This document shows positions 42,886 to 53,899 of a DNA stretch of 64,000 bases, piece by piece. How positions within the stretch are numbered: the first letter of the stretch is position 1; every line of letters starts with the position of its first letter. The notes under the pieces are model-generated. The model did not search any database. It saw only the letters and a program-made list of their open reading frames with translations, and was not told the origin of the DNA. Source of the DNA: Agrostemma githago (Eukaryota; Streptophyta; Magnoliopsida; Caryophyllales; Caryophyllaceae); contig OY288262.1 in the NCBI GenBank assembly GCA_958450325.1, positions 12,187,081 to 12,251,080 on the forward strand. The letters are read 5' to 3'. Both the position numbers and the translations under genes were made by a program.

Positions 42886-45800
42886 CTATTTGTAGATCTT
42901 GCAAGTACTTCAAATTTAATTTGATGAACCAAAGCATGTCCAGGTCTTTCGGCACCCATAAAAATCCTCATGTTCCGTTCAATCCAGAGATGGTAAACCA
43001 CTGCCACAATCATGCTACGATACCAATCGTTCTTCCAATGTTTTGTCCTCAACCGAGCTGCACTCCACCTCAGTTCCGTAAGTAAGTCAGAAGATCTTCC
43101 ATCAATATTCAACCAATCTATAAGCTGCCGCCATATACTCTGTGCATACTTACATTTGAAAAAGAGATGTACATGAGTTTCATTATCTTCCTTACAAAGA
43201 ACACACCTATTAGTAATATATATACCACGCTTCCTCATATTGTCGATAGTAGCAAGCTTTCTTTGAATCGCCATAGATGCAATGATTCCTTGCTTTGGGA
43301 TTATGGATGACCCCTGTAGCAAACGCAACCATCTATAGCTATCATACTTTCTTCGAAACCACTCATAAGCTTTGTTAACCTGGAATCCTTGGATATCGTG
43401 CCAACTCTTCACCCTCGCTGCTGTTTCTTCCTCTCCTCCTTCAACAGCTCGTATTTCATCCCGGATCTTCAGCACACTATTAAATGCAGTAGTGTATCGG
43501 TCTTGCCTATCAAGATCCCAAACAGATTTATCTCCCAAAATATAGTATTTAATCCAATTGCCCCATAATCCCCCTTTCCCATTCAGAATTTTCCATAACC
43601 ATTGACTAATCAAGGCTTTATTCCAAGCAAAACTGTCCTTAATATTGAAGCCACCCTCCACCCAAGGCGCACACATACTGTCCCAGCTCTTATAGTAGGT
43701 TCCACGATCCTCTTTCCCTCCTGTCCAGAAGTAAGTTCTACAGATTTGGACAAGATTATCAGTGACATTCTTAGGCAAAATCACACCAATAAGTCATGAT
43801 CCCAAAATGAATGGAGTTAATAATCTGCACTCGTCCAGCATATGTCAGACTATTGGCAGACAAGCTGCATAGCACATTCCTTATAGCATTAATCAAGCCA
43901 TTATAATGAACTAGCCTATTATTAATATCATTGAGAGGCAGACCTAGGTTACGACAAGGAAAGCTACCACGGGAGAAGCCAGAAACCTGCAAAATCTGTT
44001 GCTGAATTTCAGGCGAAACTCCTCCGAAGAAAATATTAGTTTTCTCTTTGTTAACATGTAACCCAGACACAGCCGCGAAAATATTCAGTTCTTCAATCGC
44101 TGCAATAACCGAGGGCACATTCCCTCTAGTAAAAATCATGAGATCATCCGCAAATATAAGATGGGTAAGTCCTACCCCCTTACACTTGGGGTGATATGAA
44201 ACCTGATGTTTTCCAATCATTTTCCTAAGACATCGAGAAAGGACTTCCATACTCAGGACGAAAATATAAGGCGATAGAGGATCGCCTTGTCGAATTCAAC
44301 TTCGCCCTTTGAAGAACCCATGTGTAGCGCCATTCATTTTGATTGAGAACCAGGACCCCTGGAGACAGCTCTTAATCCATTTAACTAACTTAAGCGGGAA
44401 GTTTAATTCCTGCAACATTTCATCTATAAAACCCCATTGCAACGAGTCGAATGCTTTGCGAAATCAATTTTCATGAGACATCTAGGGGTTAAGTATTTTC
44501 TACCATAGCCCTTAATCAGTAACTGTGATAGTGCAATGTTTTCATGAATGCTTCGGCCTTGAATGAATGCTGCTTGTTCTGGAACGACTATCTTATGCAT
44601 TACCAGCTGCAACCTGTGAGTTAATATTTTACTAATCGTCTTATATAGGACAGAACAACAAGATATTGGTCGATAATCAAGAACGGAATGACAAGTGGCC
44701 TTCTTAGGAATTAGAGTGATCATAGTTGTGTTAGCCTGCTTGATCATCTTCCCTCTTTGAAAGAATTCATAAACTGCATCACAGAAATCCTATTTAATGG
44801 TTTGCCAGGATGAATGAAAGAAGCCAGATGAAAACCCGTCTGGACCAGGGTTTCTATCTACTCCAATTGAAAAAACTGTCTTCCTAATCTCCTCATCAGT
44901 AGGCATAGCAGTAAGTGCCTCCCAATCCACTTCGCTAACTTTAGTACCATCCAATCTACCAAAAGGTGTAGTTTCTTTTTCAGTTCCCAAAAGATCCTGA
45001 TAATACTCTACAAATCCATATGCTACCTCTTTCAGACCCCTTCGCTGATTACCACGGGCGTCCTGTATTTCACCAATAATCTGCTGTTGTCTACGTTCCT
45101 TAAGACGAGTATGAAAGTACCTGGTTGAAGCATCATCCAGTTTAATATTCTCCATTTTTGTTCTCTGCTGTAATATGCATAAGTCTGCCTTCTTGAGTGC
45201 CTTTCCTTCCTCCTGCAACCTACGCTCTTCCTTAATTAACTCATCCTGCAATGGATTGAGTTGCAGCGCTATCTGGCTTTTTTCCAGGTCTGTATCTAGT
45301 TCCAATATTCTTTTCTTAATACTAGAATAGTTCTGCTTATGCATATCCTTTAAAGCCCACTTGACATGCTTTAATTTACTAAAGAACCTGAATCCTGCAG
45401 TACCATAAGCTTTTACACACCAAGCATTCTTAACCCTCTCATTAAATTGTGGATGTGCAATCCAATAGTTAAGAAAGCTAAATCTTCTCCTAGATCTCTC
45501 CTCGGTTGTAACATGGACTAGTACCGGCGAATGGTCAGAAACTCCAGGCATCAGATACTGAGCATTAGAATTAGAAAAGTCATTAATCCAATGATCATTA
45601 ACTAAGGCTCTATCCAGTCTAGAATACACTCTAGAATTGGGGTCTTGGTTGTTAGACCAAGTAAATTCATTCCCTTGCCCATTTAATTCCTGTAAGCCAC
45701 TATTAAAGATGCAATTGTTGAAAGCCTCCATATCAGCCTCATCCGGCATTGTTCCACCAATTTTTTCATCACAGGTACGAATGATATTAAAGTCACCAAG

Positions 45801-46208
45801 AGTAATCCATCTAGTTACACCCCTACTAATTCTAAAAATCTGCTCCCACAAGACTTCCCTTCGTGTAGCATCATTGAAACCATAAATCAATGTTACAAAA
45901 ACATCCAGACCAGTAGCGACTAGATGCACGTTACAGTGCATAAATTGCTCATGCTCCTGCAACACTGAAACTCTCACGGTACTAGAATTCCAAATTACCC
46001 ATATCCGTCCATTGTAATGGGAATTATAATTGCAGTAAACCTTATAACTACTGAATTTCTTTTTAATAATGATTGAAGCTTTCACCTCTTTTATTCTAGT
46101 TTCTAGCAAACCCATAACATCTATACCTCTAGCCTTCATAAGATTAATACCTTCATTTTGCTTATAAGGCTCATTCCCTCCTCTTATATTCCAAGTACAG
46201 ATTCTCAT
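42810..46208 (-). pseudogene. L1 ORF2 (APE endonuclease, RT, zf-RVT), copy 1, broken
   Basis: Starts MRICTWNIRGGNEPYKQ at an ATGA overlap with the ORF1 stop. Endonuclease motifs: N of WNIRG, LLETRIK, GDFNIIRT, SRLDRALVN, and SDHSPVLV near 45530. RT: TLIPKK, DYRPISCC, QAAFIQGR and FADD (about 44150). C-terminal zf-RVT is at about 43390-43130 (CVLCKEDNETHVHLFFKC). Breaks: stop near 44790, frameshift near 44460, stop near 44290, and frame change near 43780. The last residues of the C-terminal frame are read from the inserted MITE. Confidence 0.9.
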
Positions 46209-47851
46209 TGCTGCTTATCAGGTGGAAGTGCATCCTCTAAAGAAGTAAATAACTCCTCCACTGTCATCTGTCGTGCTGGATTCTCTTCACCAGATTGCAA
46301 TATCGCATATCTGTTAGGAGTGTGTAATAAAATCAACTTCTCTGTATTCTCATTCAACCCATAGTCTGGAATTGAGCCTTTCACCTTAAGGCCTACCCCG
46401 GAGCATCCTTGACGCCTTACAACATGAGTAAAGCCTTCCTCAGGATCATCGCGAACGACATGACCTAGCCCTTGGCATTCTGAGTCATCAACGTTCACAA
46501 TCATTAGCTTTGTTGAGGTACCGCCTAGCTCCTTGGGTCCTGAGCCAGTGATAATCAGGCCTCCATCCGACTCTTTCCCAGGGAATCCTTGATGCATTAC
46601 AGAGGGCTCCGGATGGTTAAGCATCCTTTCCTCTGTGGTACCACCTAACCCCTGAGAGACCACCTTCTTAGGAGTATACCTCAATGGAGCTGAGGTGCCT
46701 CCCTCACCAGATTTCTTTGCCTTCTCCTTCTTACAAGAACTTTGAACATGACCCAATTTGCCACATGAATCACAATAGTACGGTAACCATTCATAATCAA
46801 CTTGCTGAACCGACTTCCCCAAGAATGGAATGTTTAGAGTTACTGACTGAGGCAAGTCCTTGGAGACATCAACCTCAACCATAACTCTAGCAAATGATAA
46901 CCGTTCCTTATATGTTGTCGTTATATCTGCATACAGCGGTATCCCGACCTTGCTTGCCATCTTGCTAAGTACCTGCTCAGACCAAAGATACGGATCTAAA
47001 TCAGGAAAAAGCACCCAAACTGGAACAATGGATATTCTATCCATCTCCTGAGAGAACAACAGACTCCATTGTTTCAATACTAAGGTGTTACGTCCCATAT
47101 GCCATGGCCCTCCTCTTAGAACTTGATCCATGTCCTCTTTGTTTCTAAATCGGAAAGAAAACCATCCTCGTTTAAAATACTGAACCACAGGAAAAACATT
47201 GTTCCAATACTTCTGCGTGAAATCCATCATCTGCTTCAAGGTTGGTTTTGCTCCAATTACGTTACCCATTAGTGTATATTTCCAGAGTTTTAATTCATCT
47301 TCAAAATCTGCAACCCCAATATCAATTTCCTCTGAATTCGCACTAGCTTCATCATAGTATAGTCCCATACCTTTCTTTTGTTCTTTAGCTTTGGAAGCCC
47401 ATGAATTCTGAACCGATACTGCAGGTGCAGTACCATCAGGTCCCCCAGCAATTGGTGCCTTATTACCATTCTTAGAAGCATCACTCGCAGGAGCAATTAA
47501 CTCAGAATTCAAAGCAGAATTGATAGTTGAATCAGTGGGAGGCAGTGTCTCCTTACCTTGTTCGCTATCAATGTTCTCCTCCTCAGTCTGATCAATCTGT
47601 TGCTGTGTCTTTCCCCCTGACGAGCTTCCTTCTCGGACATTACGTACTGACTTCAACGCACGATCAGTCAGATCATTAACCATTAAATTGCTCTGTTTTT
47701 GTTGTATCGGAGATTGATGTTGCCGCTCATTCTCTACTCCAATGGTGTTCAAATCGGTACTATTAGATTCACCATGGTCGGATGTATCAGCTTCCTTGTA
47801 CTTTCGCGGTCTCCCTCGTCCCCCTCCCGTGCCTACCGTTGATTTCCGCAT
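46205..47851 (-). CDS. L1 ORF1 protein (DUF4283 and CCHC knuckle), 548 aa, open
   Basis: Uninterrupted frame. N-terminal AT-hook-like GRGRPRKYK (about 11-19), a Ser/Asn-rich region, DUF4283 domain (about 185-285; FKRGWFSFRFRNKEDMDQVL), a typical VPVWVLFPDLDPYLWSEQVL segment (about 276-295), and a CCHC knuckle CDSCGKLGHVQSSC (about 360-373). The rest is a low-complexity tail. ORF1 proteins of plant L1 elements bind the element RNA and form the nucleoprotein particle used for target-primed reverse transcription. It ends in TGA overlapping the ORF2 ATG. The frame could still be translated even though ORF2 is dead. Confidence 0.9.
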   Translation of the reverse strand: MRKSTVGTGGGRGRPRKYKEADTSDHGESNSTDLNTIGVENERQHQSPIQQKQSNLMVNDLTDRALKSVRNVREGSSSGGKTQQQIDQTEEENIDSEQGKETLPPTDSTINSALNSELIAPASDASKNGNKAPIAGGPDGTAPAVSVQNSWASKAKEQKKGMGLYYDEASANSEEIDIGVADFEDELKLWKYTLMGNVIGAKPTLKQMMDFTQKYWNNVFPVVQYFKRGWFSFRFRNKEDMDQVLRGGPWHMGRNTLVLKQWSLLFSQEMDRISIVPVWVLFPDLDPYLWSEQVLSKMASKVGIPLYADITTTYKERLSFARVMVEVDVSKDLPQSVTLNIPFLGKSVQQVDYEWLPYYCDSCGKLGHVQSSCKKEKAKKSGEGGTSAPLRYTPKKVVSQGLGGTTEERMLNHPEPSVMHQGFPGKESDGGLIITGSGPKELGGTSTKLMIVNVDDSECQGLGHVVRDDPEEGFTHVVRRQGCSGVGLKVKGSIPDYGLNENTEKLILLHTPNRYAILQSGEENPARQMTVEELFTSLEDALPPDKQQ

Positions 47852-47918
47852 ACGCCGGTGTGATCACTTGGAGAGAAAGCTTTCTCTAGAGAGAGAGAGA
47901 GAGTAGAGAGAGATTCTA

Positions 47919-47919
<1 letters not shown>

Positions 47920-47984
<65 letters not shown>
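47920..47984. repeat. (ATT)n tract
   Basis: About 21 ATT units between the 5' end of L1 copy 1 and fragment G. Confidence 0.95.
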
Positions 47985-47987
<3 letters not shown>

Positions 47988-48315
47988 AACGGAACTTGCA
48001 TTAAACACCAGAACAAATTACAAGAAGTTAGAGGGAAGCCGAGATACTATCTGGGCCCCCACTCCCTTAGCGATTACAAAGCTAATTCTAGTGAAAATAT
48101 GAACTGCGGCACGCGCTCCAGCATCCTGAGATAAAGCAAATTTCCGAATCCGCTGGAGCAGAGAAACAGCATCCGTGTCGAGCTCGCCGAGAGAGGAGAA
48201 GGAGAAAGGTAAGAAACCATACCCGATCGCCGTGCAGCGTGCCTGATACTTGGCACATTTATGACGGGCGGCATCAGCAACGACCCGTCCGGGCTCAAAA
48301 GCGGTGAGGCCAGTC

Positions 48316-48316
<1 letters not shown>
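47985..48316 (-). mobile_element. Fragment G: RLE-type element, subfamily 2, 3' end
   Basis: 332 bases with the 3' end type CTTGCATTAAACACCAGAAC. The minus strand encodes a diverged version of the last part of the ORF (PFSFSSLGELDTDAV-like text, with changes and a frame change). It resembles fragment H (54661-54938) more than copies A-F. 5' truncated at CCAGTCT, followed by (ATT)n. Confidence 0.8.
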
Positions 48317-48349
<33 letters not shown>

Positions 48350-48350
48350 T
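48317..48350. repeat. (ATT)n tract
   Basis: About 11 ATT units. In minus sense it follows the 3' end of L1 copy 2 directly. Confidence 0.95.
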
Positions 48351-50477
48351 GCAAGAAAAGTTATGACTCTTATTCATCCATTTAGGGCAAAGAAGAGACT
48401 AGTCTTACAAAAGTATAACCCCTTGAATAACATACAATCAATGCAACAAGTTAGAACTAAAATTCAAATTTCTTCTATTTAATCGAGCGAACACTGCAAA
48501 TTTGATTTGCGATACAAGAACCTTGCCTGGTCTCTCATTCCCTGTAAAATTTCGATTATTTCGCTCCATCCAAATACAGTAAACCGCAGCCCCAAGAATA
48601 CTACAATACCAAGGATGCTTCCAATGCTTTCTCCTCCTTCTGGTCGAACTCCACCGTAGCTCAGTTCTTAAGTCATTCGAACGACCTACAATTCCCAACC
48701 AATTTCGAAGCTCTGCCAAAACCTCCTGTGCATACCAGCATTGAAAAAATAAGTGCTCATGATTCTCATTATTCTCCTTGCACAAAATACACCTATTAGT
48801 GATGTATATCCCTTCCCCTTCATCTTGTCAATCGTCGCTAATTTCCCTTGGCTAGCCATTGAAGCAACTACCCCATGTTTAGGGATAACATTAGGCCCTT
48901 TTAACACTTTCAGCCAACTGCAGTTCCCCAGCTTACCCCTAAACCAATTATACGCATCTTTGAGCTGAAATCCCTATACATTATGCCAACTTTGAATACG
49001 AGCTGCAATTCCCTCTGCCGTTCCTTCTTTTGCCCAAATTTCATCTCTAACTTTCAGAATGCTATTGAAACTGGATGTGTATCTATCTTGTTGCTTTATT
49101 TCCCAGATGCTTTGCCTTCCCAGAATGTAGCTCGTTATCCATTTACCCCAAATACCGCCTCTAGCTGTCAGAATCTTCCATAACCATTGATTCATTAAGG
49201 CTTTATTCCAAGCTGCTAAGTCCTTGATGTCAAATCCTCCCTCGTCCCATGGAGCACATATACTATCCCAACTCTTATAATACGCACCTCGTTCCTCTTG
49301 CCCACCAGTCCAGAAATATCTCCTGCATATCTGAATCAATTTGCAGCGGACATTACCTGGCAAAATCGTGTTAGAGCACCAATAGTTAAGAATACCAAAA
49401 TGCGTAGAATTTATAATCTGAATCCGTCCTGCATACGTAAGGCTCTTAGACGACCAGTGACTTAAAACAGTCTGAACAACATGAATTAACCCATTATAAT
49501 GCACTAGCCTATTGTTCACATCATTTAGCGGCAGCCCCAAGTATCTACAAGGGAATATACCCTGTTTAAACCCCGTTGCTAATAGGATTTCCTGCTTTAT
49601 CTCATCGGCAACACCCCCAAAATAAATATCTGTTTTGTCCCTATTAACATGAAGACCAGAAATCTTAGCAAATTTATCCAATTCCTCCAAAGCAGCAGCC
49701 ACAGAAGGCACATCACCTCTAGTGAAAATCATGAGATCATCAGCAAAGATTAGATGGTTTAATCCTACTCTCTTGCACTTGGGATGAAATGAGACCTGTG
49801 GCTTCCCCATCATGTGTCGAAGAGATCTAGAAAGAATTTCCATACTTCGAACAAAAATGTAAGGAGATAATGGATCCCCTTGACGAATTCCACTCTTTCC
49901 TTTAAAGAAACCATGAGAGATGTCATTCATCTTAATCGAAAACCAAGATCCCGTGATACACCCTTGAATCCAAGCAATTAACTGAGGTGGAAAATTTAGT
50001 TCCAACATCATAGCCTCAATAAATCCCCATTGTAATGAATCAAATGCCTTTCGCAAGTCGACTTTTAAAAGACAGCGAGGGGTAATGTATTTCCTTCCAT
50101 ATCCTTTAACAAGAAGCTGAGATAGAGCGATATTTTCATGAATATTACGTCCTTGCACAAAAGCAGCCTGCTCAGGGCCGATAATTTCATGCATCACCAA
50201 ATGTAGCCTATAGGTTATGATCTTACTTATTGTTTTGTACAAAACAGAACAACAAGAAATCGGCCTGTAATCGAGCACCGAGGAGCAAATCGCCTTCTTT
50301 GGAATTAGAGTAATCAATGTAGTATTGGCTTGTTTAACCATTATGCCTTTTTGAAAGAATTCATGTACTGCTTCACAAAAATCTCTCCTTACTACCGACC
50401 ATGAGGTCTGAAAAAATCCAGATGAAAACCCATCCGGTCCCGGACTTCTATCCTCACCAATGGAAAATACTGCCTTC

Positions 50478-50480
<3 letters not shown>
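48351..50480 (-). mobile_element. L1-type LINE, copy 2, 5' truncated in the reverse transcriptase region
   Basis: Same 3' end as L1 copy 1 (CAAGAAAAGTTATGACTC, CATCCATTTAGGGCAAA). It keeps RT from just before SSGFFQTSW and zf-RVT, and ends on the right in an (ATT)n tract at 50481. The APE domain and ORF1 are missing, as is usual for 5' truncation. Confidence 0.92.
48438..50480 (-). pseudogene. L1 ORF2 C-terminal part (RT and zf-RVT), copy 2
   Basis: A 455-codon open stretch (50341-48974) holds the RT from QANTTLITLIPKK through DYRPISCC, KVDLRKAFDSL, GIRQGDPLSPY and FADDLMIF to the thumb. It is followed by a stop near 48974 and a frame change near 48800 before the zf-RVT part ILCKENNENHEHLFFQC (in two frames) and the end NFSSNLLH. 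The RT core residues are all present, but there is no endonuclease. Confidence 0.9.
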
Positions 50481-50548
<68 letters not shown>

Positions 50549-50578
50549 TATTATTATTATTATTATTTTTATTTTATT
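50481..50578. repeat. (ATT)n tract
   Basis: About 30 ATT units; in minus sense the 3' tail of copy F and, at the same time, the 5' border of L1 copy 2. Confidence 0.95.
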
Positions 50579-50610
50579 ATAAACGGAGCTTGCATTAATA
50601 ACGAAACAAA

Positions 50611-51407
50611 TTACAAGAAGTTAGTGGGTAGCCGAGATACTATCTGGGCACCCAGTCCCTTAGCAATAGAAAAACTAAGACGGGTAAAAATAAAAGCAGC
50701 TGCGCGAGCTCCCGCGTCCTGAGAGATAGAGAATTTCTGAACCCGCTTGAGTAAAGCAGCAGCCTCCGCGTCGAGCTCCTCTAGGGAAGAGAAAGAGAAA
50801 GGTAGGAACCCATACCCAGACTTGGTGTATAAATCTCCATACTTGGCGTACTTGCGCTGAGCAGCATCAGCGACCGCGCGACCAGACAGAAAATCAGACA
50901 TCGCGGACTGAGTCAATGGGGACGACCCTGTCAGATCAACACACACATCGCACCCCCTATCCCAGGAATAAAGAAGTAAATCCGCTGGGCGAAGGGGCTT
51001 GTCATGTCCATCAATCAAACCGACATCCACCTCTTTACCGGCCGAAATACCAGATCGGAAGCAGATATCCAAAAGGGTGTCGCGAACCAGGTTATGTCTA
51101 TGCTTGATACCAACGGTACTAGCACACGACACAGCATGGTCCCCAAAAATGTCCCCAACACAAACCCGGGAGCAGGCAGAACAAGGCTGAGGTACAGGGA
51201 ACAAAGGGACACCCAACCGATAGCTAAGGACAGAGCGGTAAGTCCTCCCATTCATGGTCTACCCCAGCCCGTAAATGGGTACAGCGCGCAACCAGTCAGA
51301 CGTGTGAGCACCCTGTAGAGACTTCCACAATACCACCTGTCGCCGAGTCAAGGAGAAAACCGATTCTACCGAAGCAGCAACCTTCGTGAAATATATATCT
51401 GCCAATT
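50611..51407 (-). pseudogene. C-terminal part of the RLE-type ORF, copy F (CCHC knuckle and putative endonuclease)
   Basis: The frame open from 51255 has 214 codons. CCHC: CSACSRVCVGDIFGDHAVSC (residues 25-44 of this stretch; C-X2-C-X11-H-X3-C). Then RHNLVRDTLLDICFRSGISA, KEVDVG, LRPADLLLYSW (88-98), DVCVDLT (103-109) and AAQRKYAKYG (131-140). The order knuckle, R-P-x-D, about 15 residues, V-D-L-T, then K and KY resembles the restriction-like (PD-(D/E)XK) endonuclease of R2, R4 and NeSL elements. In such elements it nicks the target DNA for priming. The family assignment is my inference from the motif order. Confidence 0.7.
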
Positions 51408-53582
51408 TTTCATGAGTTTGGGGGCAGCGATCTCACTAGGGCTACGAAAAAGGTTGGAACCGGTGATCTCGCTAAACAGAGCCAAGGCCGCATCGAAGGT
51501 CGGCCCGGGAGTAGAGAAAACAGAAGGCCGAAGGAGCATAGCCTGCAACTCAGAGGACTGAAGGCGAGAATCCAAAAAGGCATAGTGCAGGACATCCCCG
51601 GCGCTGTACACACCCAACCCTCCGAAATTAAAGGGCAGTGTGGAAAGGCGCCACTGCCAGTCCCCGAAGCCGGGGCCGGACGCGGTGACAATGCGTTCCA
51701 GGCTAGACCGCAAAGCCGCATCAAAGGTCTTAGCCGAGTCGAAGACCGTAGGGGGGCAGGTACGCAAAGAGAAAGAAAACTTAGAAATACCGGCGCAAGT
51801 ACGAAGTAACAACAGCTCGCACTGTGGGTCCTCAATCCTGGCAACCGAATCCATAAGCTCAATGGTTCTCGAAACTCTCTTCGCCACAAGCTCACTGCTG
51901 AAAGCACGGCAGATACTGACGGGACCACCAAGAACTTTGACACCACGCAGCGGTCGAGAAATATCATGGGGGAAAACACCCGGGAGTCGGCTCCTAGGGT
52001 CTTCCTTAGGCCAAAAAACCTCAGTCTTTCCGACATTAAGGTGAAGGCCCAAGCGAGGACCATCCTCCATAATCAGCTCCAAAACCTTCCCCACGACCAA
52101 GGTATTCCCAACAATGGTGTCATCGTCCAAGTACCAAGCCTGCAAGCTCAAGGGAAAAGAGTCCCGGATCTTGCAAATCAAGGGATGCAAGACCAAAGCG
52201 AAAAGAAGAGGGCCCAAAGGGTCACCCTGTTGGACCCCCTGACAGGACCAAAGGCTGTGCTCCCCGTAGAAAAGCCTGGCCGGCCGAGAGTAGCAAAACT
52301 CGACCCAGCGGGAAAGAACAGGGCAACAACGACGAACCTCGCGCAACATGACCTCCCGGTCGACCAAATTAAAGGCATTCTGGAAGTCGACCAAAAGCAT
52401 GGAAAGGCCCACGTCCCCACCACGATCCTCAACAAACCGGTTCAAGGCATGCAAAATGGCCTCTCCCCCACCGGAAACCCCGACCCCAAACTGGAGGCCC
52501 TCAAAATAACCGCAAAGCGACGGACCAACCAGAACAGCCCCAACCTTGGAGACAAAGCGTCTCCAAACCGTGCCCACAGCAATAGGACGGACCCCACCAC
52601 CTGGTTTAACAAGCGGGGTGAGCGGAGCACTAGCGATGTACTCGCTGAGAACCTGCGGGCATCTGCTCTCGAGAAACAGGTTAACCACCCTAGTGATAGA
52701 GGTGATCAGATCATCCGAGATAGCAACCGCGACCCCGCTCAAACAATCCAGAAGATGTTGGGCACGAAAATCGTCCCGCCCACAAGAAGTGCCACGCGGA
52801 AAACTCATGATCATATCCAACACGACGGACGTGGACGCGACGAGCTGAGGGTGAGCGGCAGGCGAAGGTGGCAAGCAAGGGGGCGGAATAGAGGGGTGCG
52901 TATCCTTTAATGCCTGCAGAGTATCAGCCGTGTAAGGGGCCACGCCAGACGAGGAAAGCACCCGGACAACGGCAGCATAATGACCATCACAAATCTTCCG
53001 CCAACACTGCCGCAAGTTAACCTCACTAGAGTCGGGGTCCTCCTCCAAATGAAGAGAAGGCCCCTCCTCAGCTAAGGTCTCCTGCAGAAGCAGAGCAATA
53101 CCACCAGGGGCACCCCAAGAACGAATGGCACTGGTAATACACTCCTCCTGACGCTGGCGCTTCACGACAGCTCTACACTCAAGGTTACTCCTGGGGGAAA
53201 ACGACTTAAGTACACAGAGAGGTAAAATAAGCAAGCTAACCCAGCGGGAAAGATCATCAGGGGAGTCAGCCACCGCATCAAGGGCCCCCCTGAAGATCCT
53301 AGAAAACCCAAGGCGGCATTTGGGAGGGACAGATTTCACAGTGCGCGCCCCTAACGACAGCAAGGGATCCAGAGAAGCCACGTCAAGACAACCCAACCTA
53401 ACAGGCCCCACAACATCGCCAGGAGACGAAGATGGAGCGAGCGGCCGAGGGATGCCATAAAAAAAACGAGCAACTCCGTCACCACAATCAGGGGGTGCAA
53501 CAAAATCAGACCCCGGCCCGTGCCGACACTTGGCAGAAAGAGAATGCGTGGTAAAGCAAACCCCACAAAGCCAAAGACTCAT
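51366..53582 (-). pseudogene. Reverse transcriptase part of the RLE-type ORF, copy F (738 open codons)
   Basis: Opens at MSLWLCGVCFTTHSLSAKC (in copy E this is internal to the ORF). RT motifs: GGGVRPIAVGTVWRR (about 328-342), MLLVDFQNAFNLVDRE (about 395-410, catalytic Asp in motif A), CQGVQQGDPLGPLLFAL (448-464, motif B), AWYLDDDTIVG (482-492, motif C), LGLHLNVGKTEVFW (motif D). A thumb/linker region follows (GFGDWQWRLSTLPF, FGGLGVYSAGDVLHYAF). The frame is lost near 51408 at KLMK, where copies A-D have one extra base and continue to the knuckle. It should copy the element RNA at the nicked target. There is no APE domain. Confidence 0.85.
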
Positions 53583-53604
53583 ACGCTTAAGGGTAACCTC
53601 TGCC

Positions 53605-53850
53605 TCAGAAAAAAATAGATAAACTAGAAGAAAGAGCTTGACGCGTAGTTACCTGAGCTTCTCCAAGGCCATGTCGATTTCGGAGGTGGAAGATGAGGGA
53701 GGTTTTAACCAGACCGTTCCCACCATTATCACAACACCCAGAAAGACCAACGAAGGGGCAATGAAAACGCGCGAGTTTCGGCATGAAGAATCGGCACGAC
53801 AATCCACAACCAACCCAACCCAAACGGCCAAGGAGAAATAGAACAAGCAA
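53605..53850 (-). pseudogene. N-terminal C2H2 finger segment of the RLE-type ORF, copy F
   Basis: ARFHCPFVGLSGCC, then HLRNRHGLGE: two Cys and two His spaced as in the N-terminal finger of R2-type elements (C near the start of CPF, CC, and H-X4-H). It is separated from the RT frame only by an A-run length change (AAAAAAA in copy F, one fewer in copy E). In R2-group elements this finger helps bind the target DNA. Confidence 0.65.
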
Positions 53851-53899
53851 CGCAACAAGAAAGACGAGAAAAACATAGCAAAAAGGAGATGGCAGGAAG

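Larger units (their letters stand above)
42163..47919 (-). mobile_element. L1-type LINE, copy 1, near full length
   Basis: About 5.76 kb including a 601-base MITE in its 3' end. It carries a short C/T-rich 5' leader (ending in CTCTCTCTCTAGAG), ORF1 (46205-47851), ORF2 (42810-46208, broken) and a 3' tail ending in poly-A and AAT repeats. Copy 2 (48351) shares the 3' end sequence CAAGAAAAGTTATGACTC. The right flank is an (ATT)n tract. Confidence 0.92.

Noticed and set aside
51966..52910. A 314-codon open frame on the + strand
   Set aside because: It is antisense to the reverse transcriptase of copy F, in a GC-rich region where stops are rare; no known domain.
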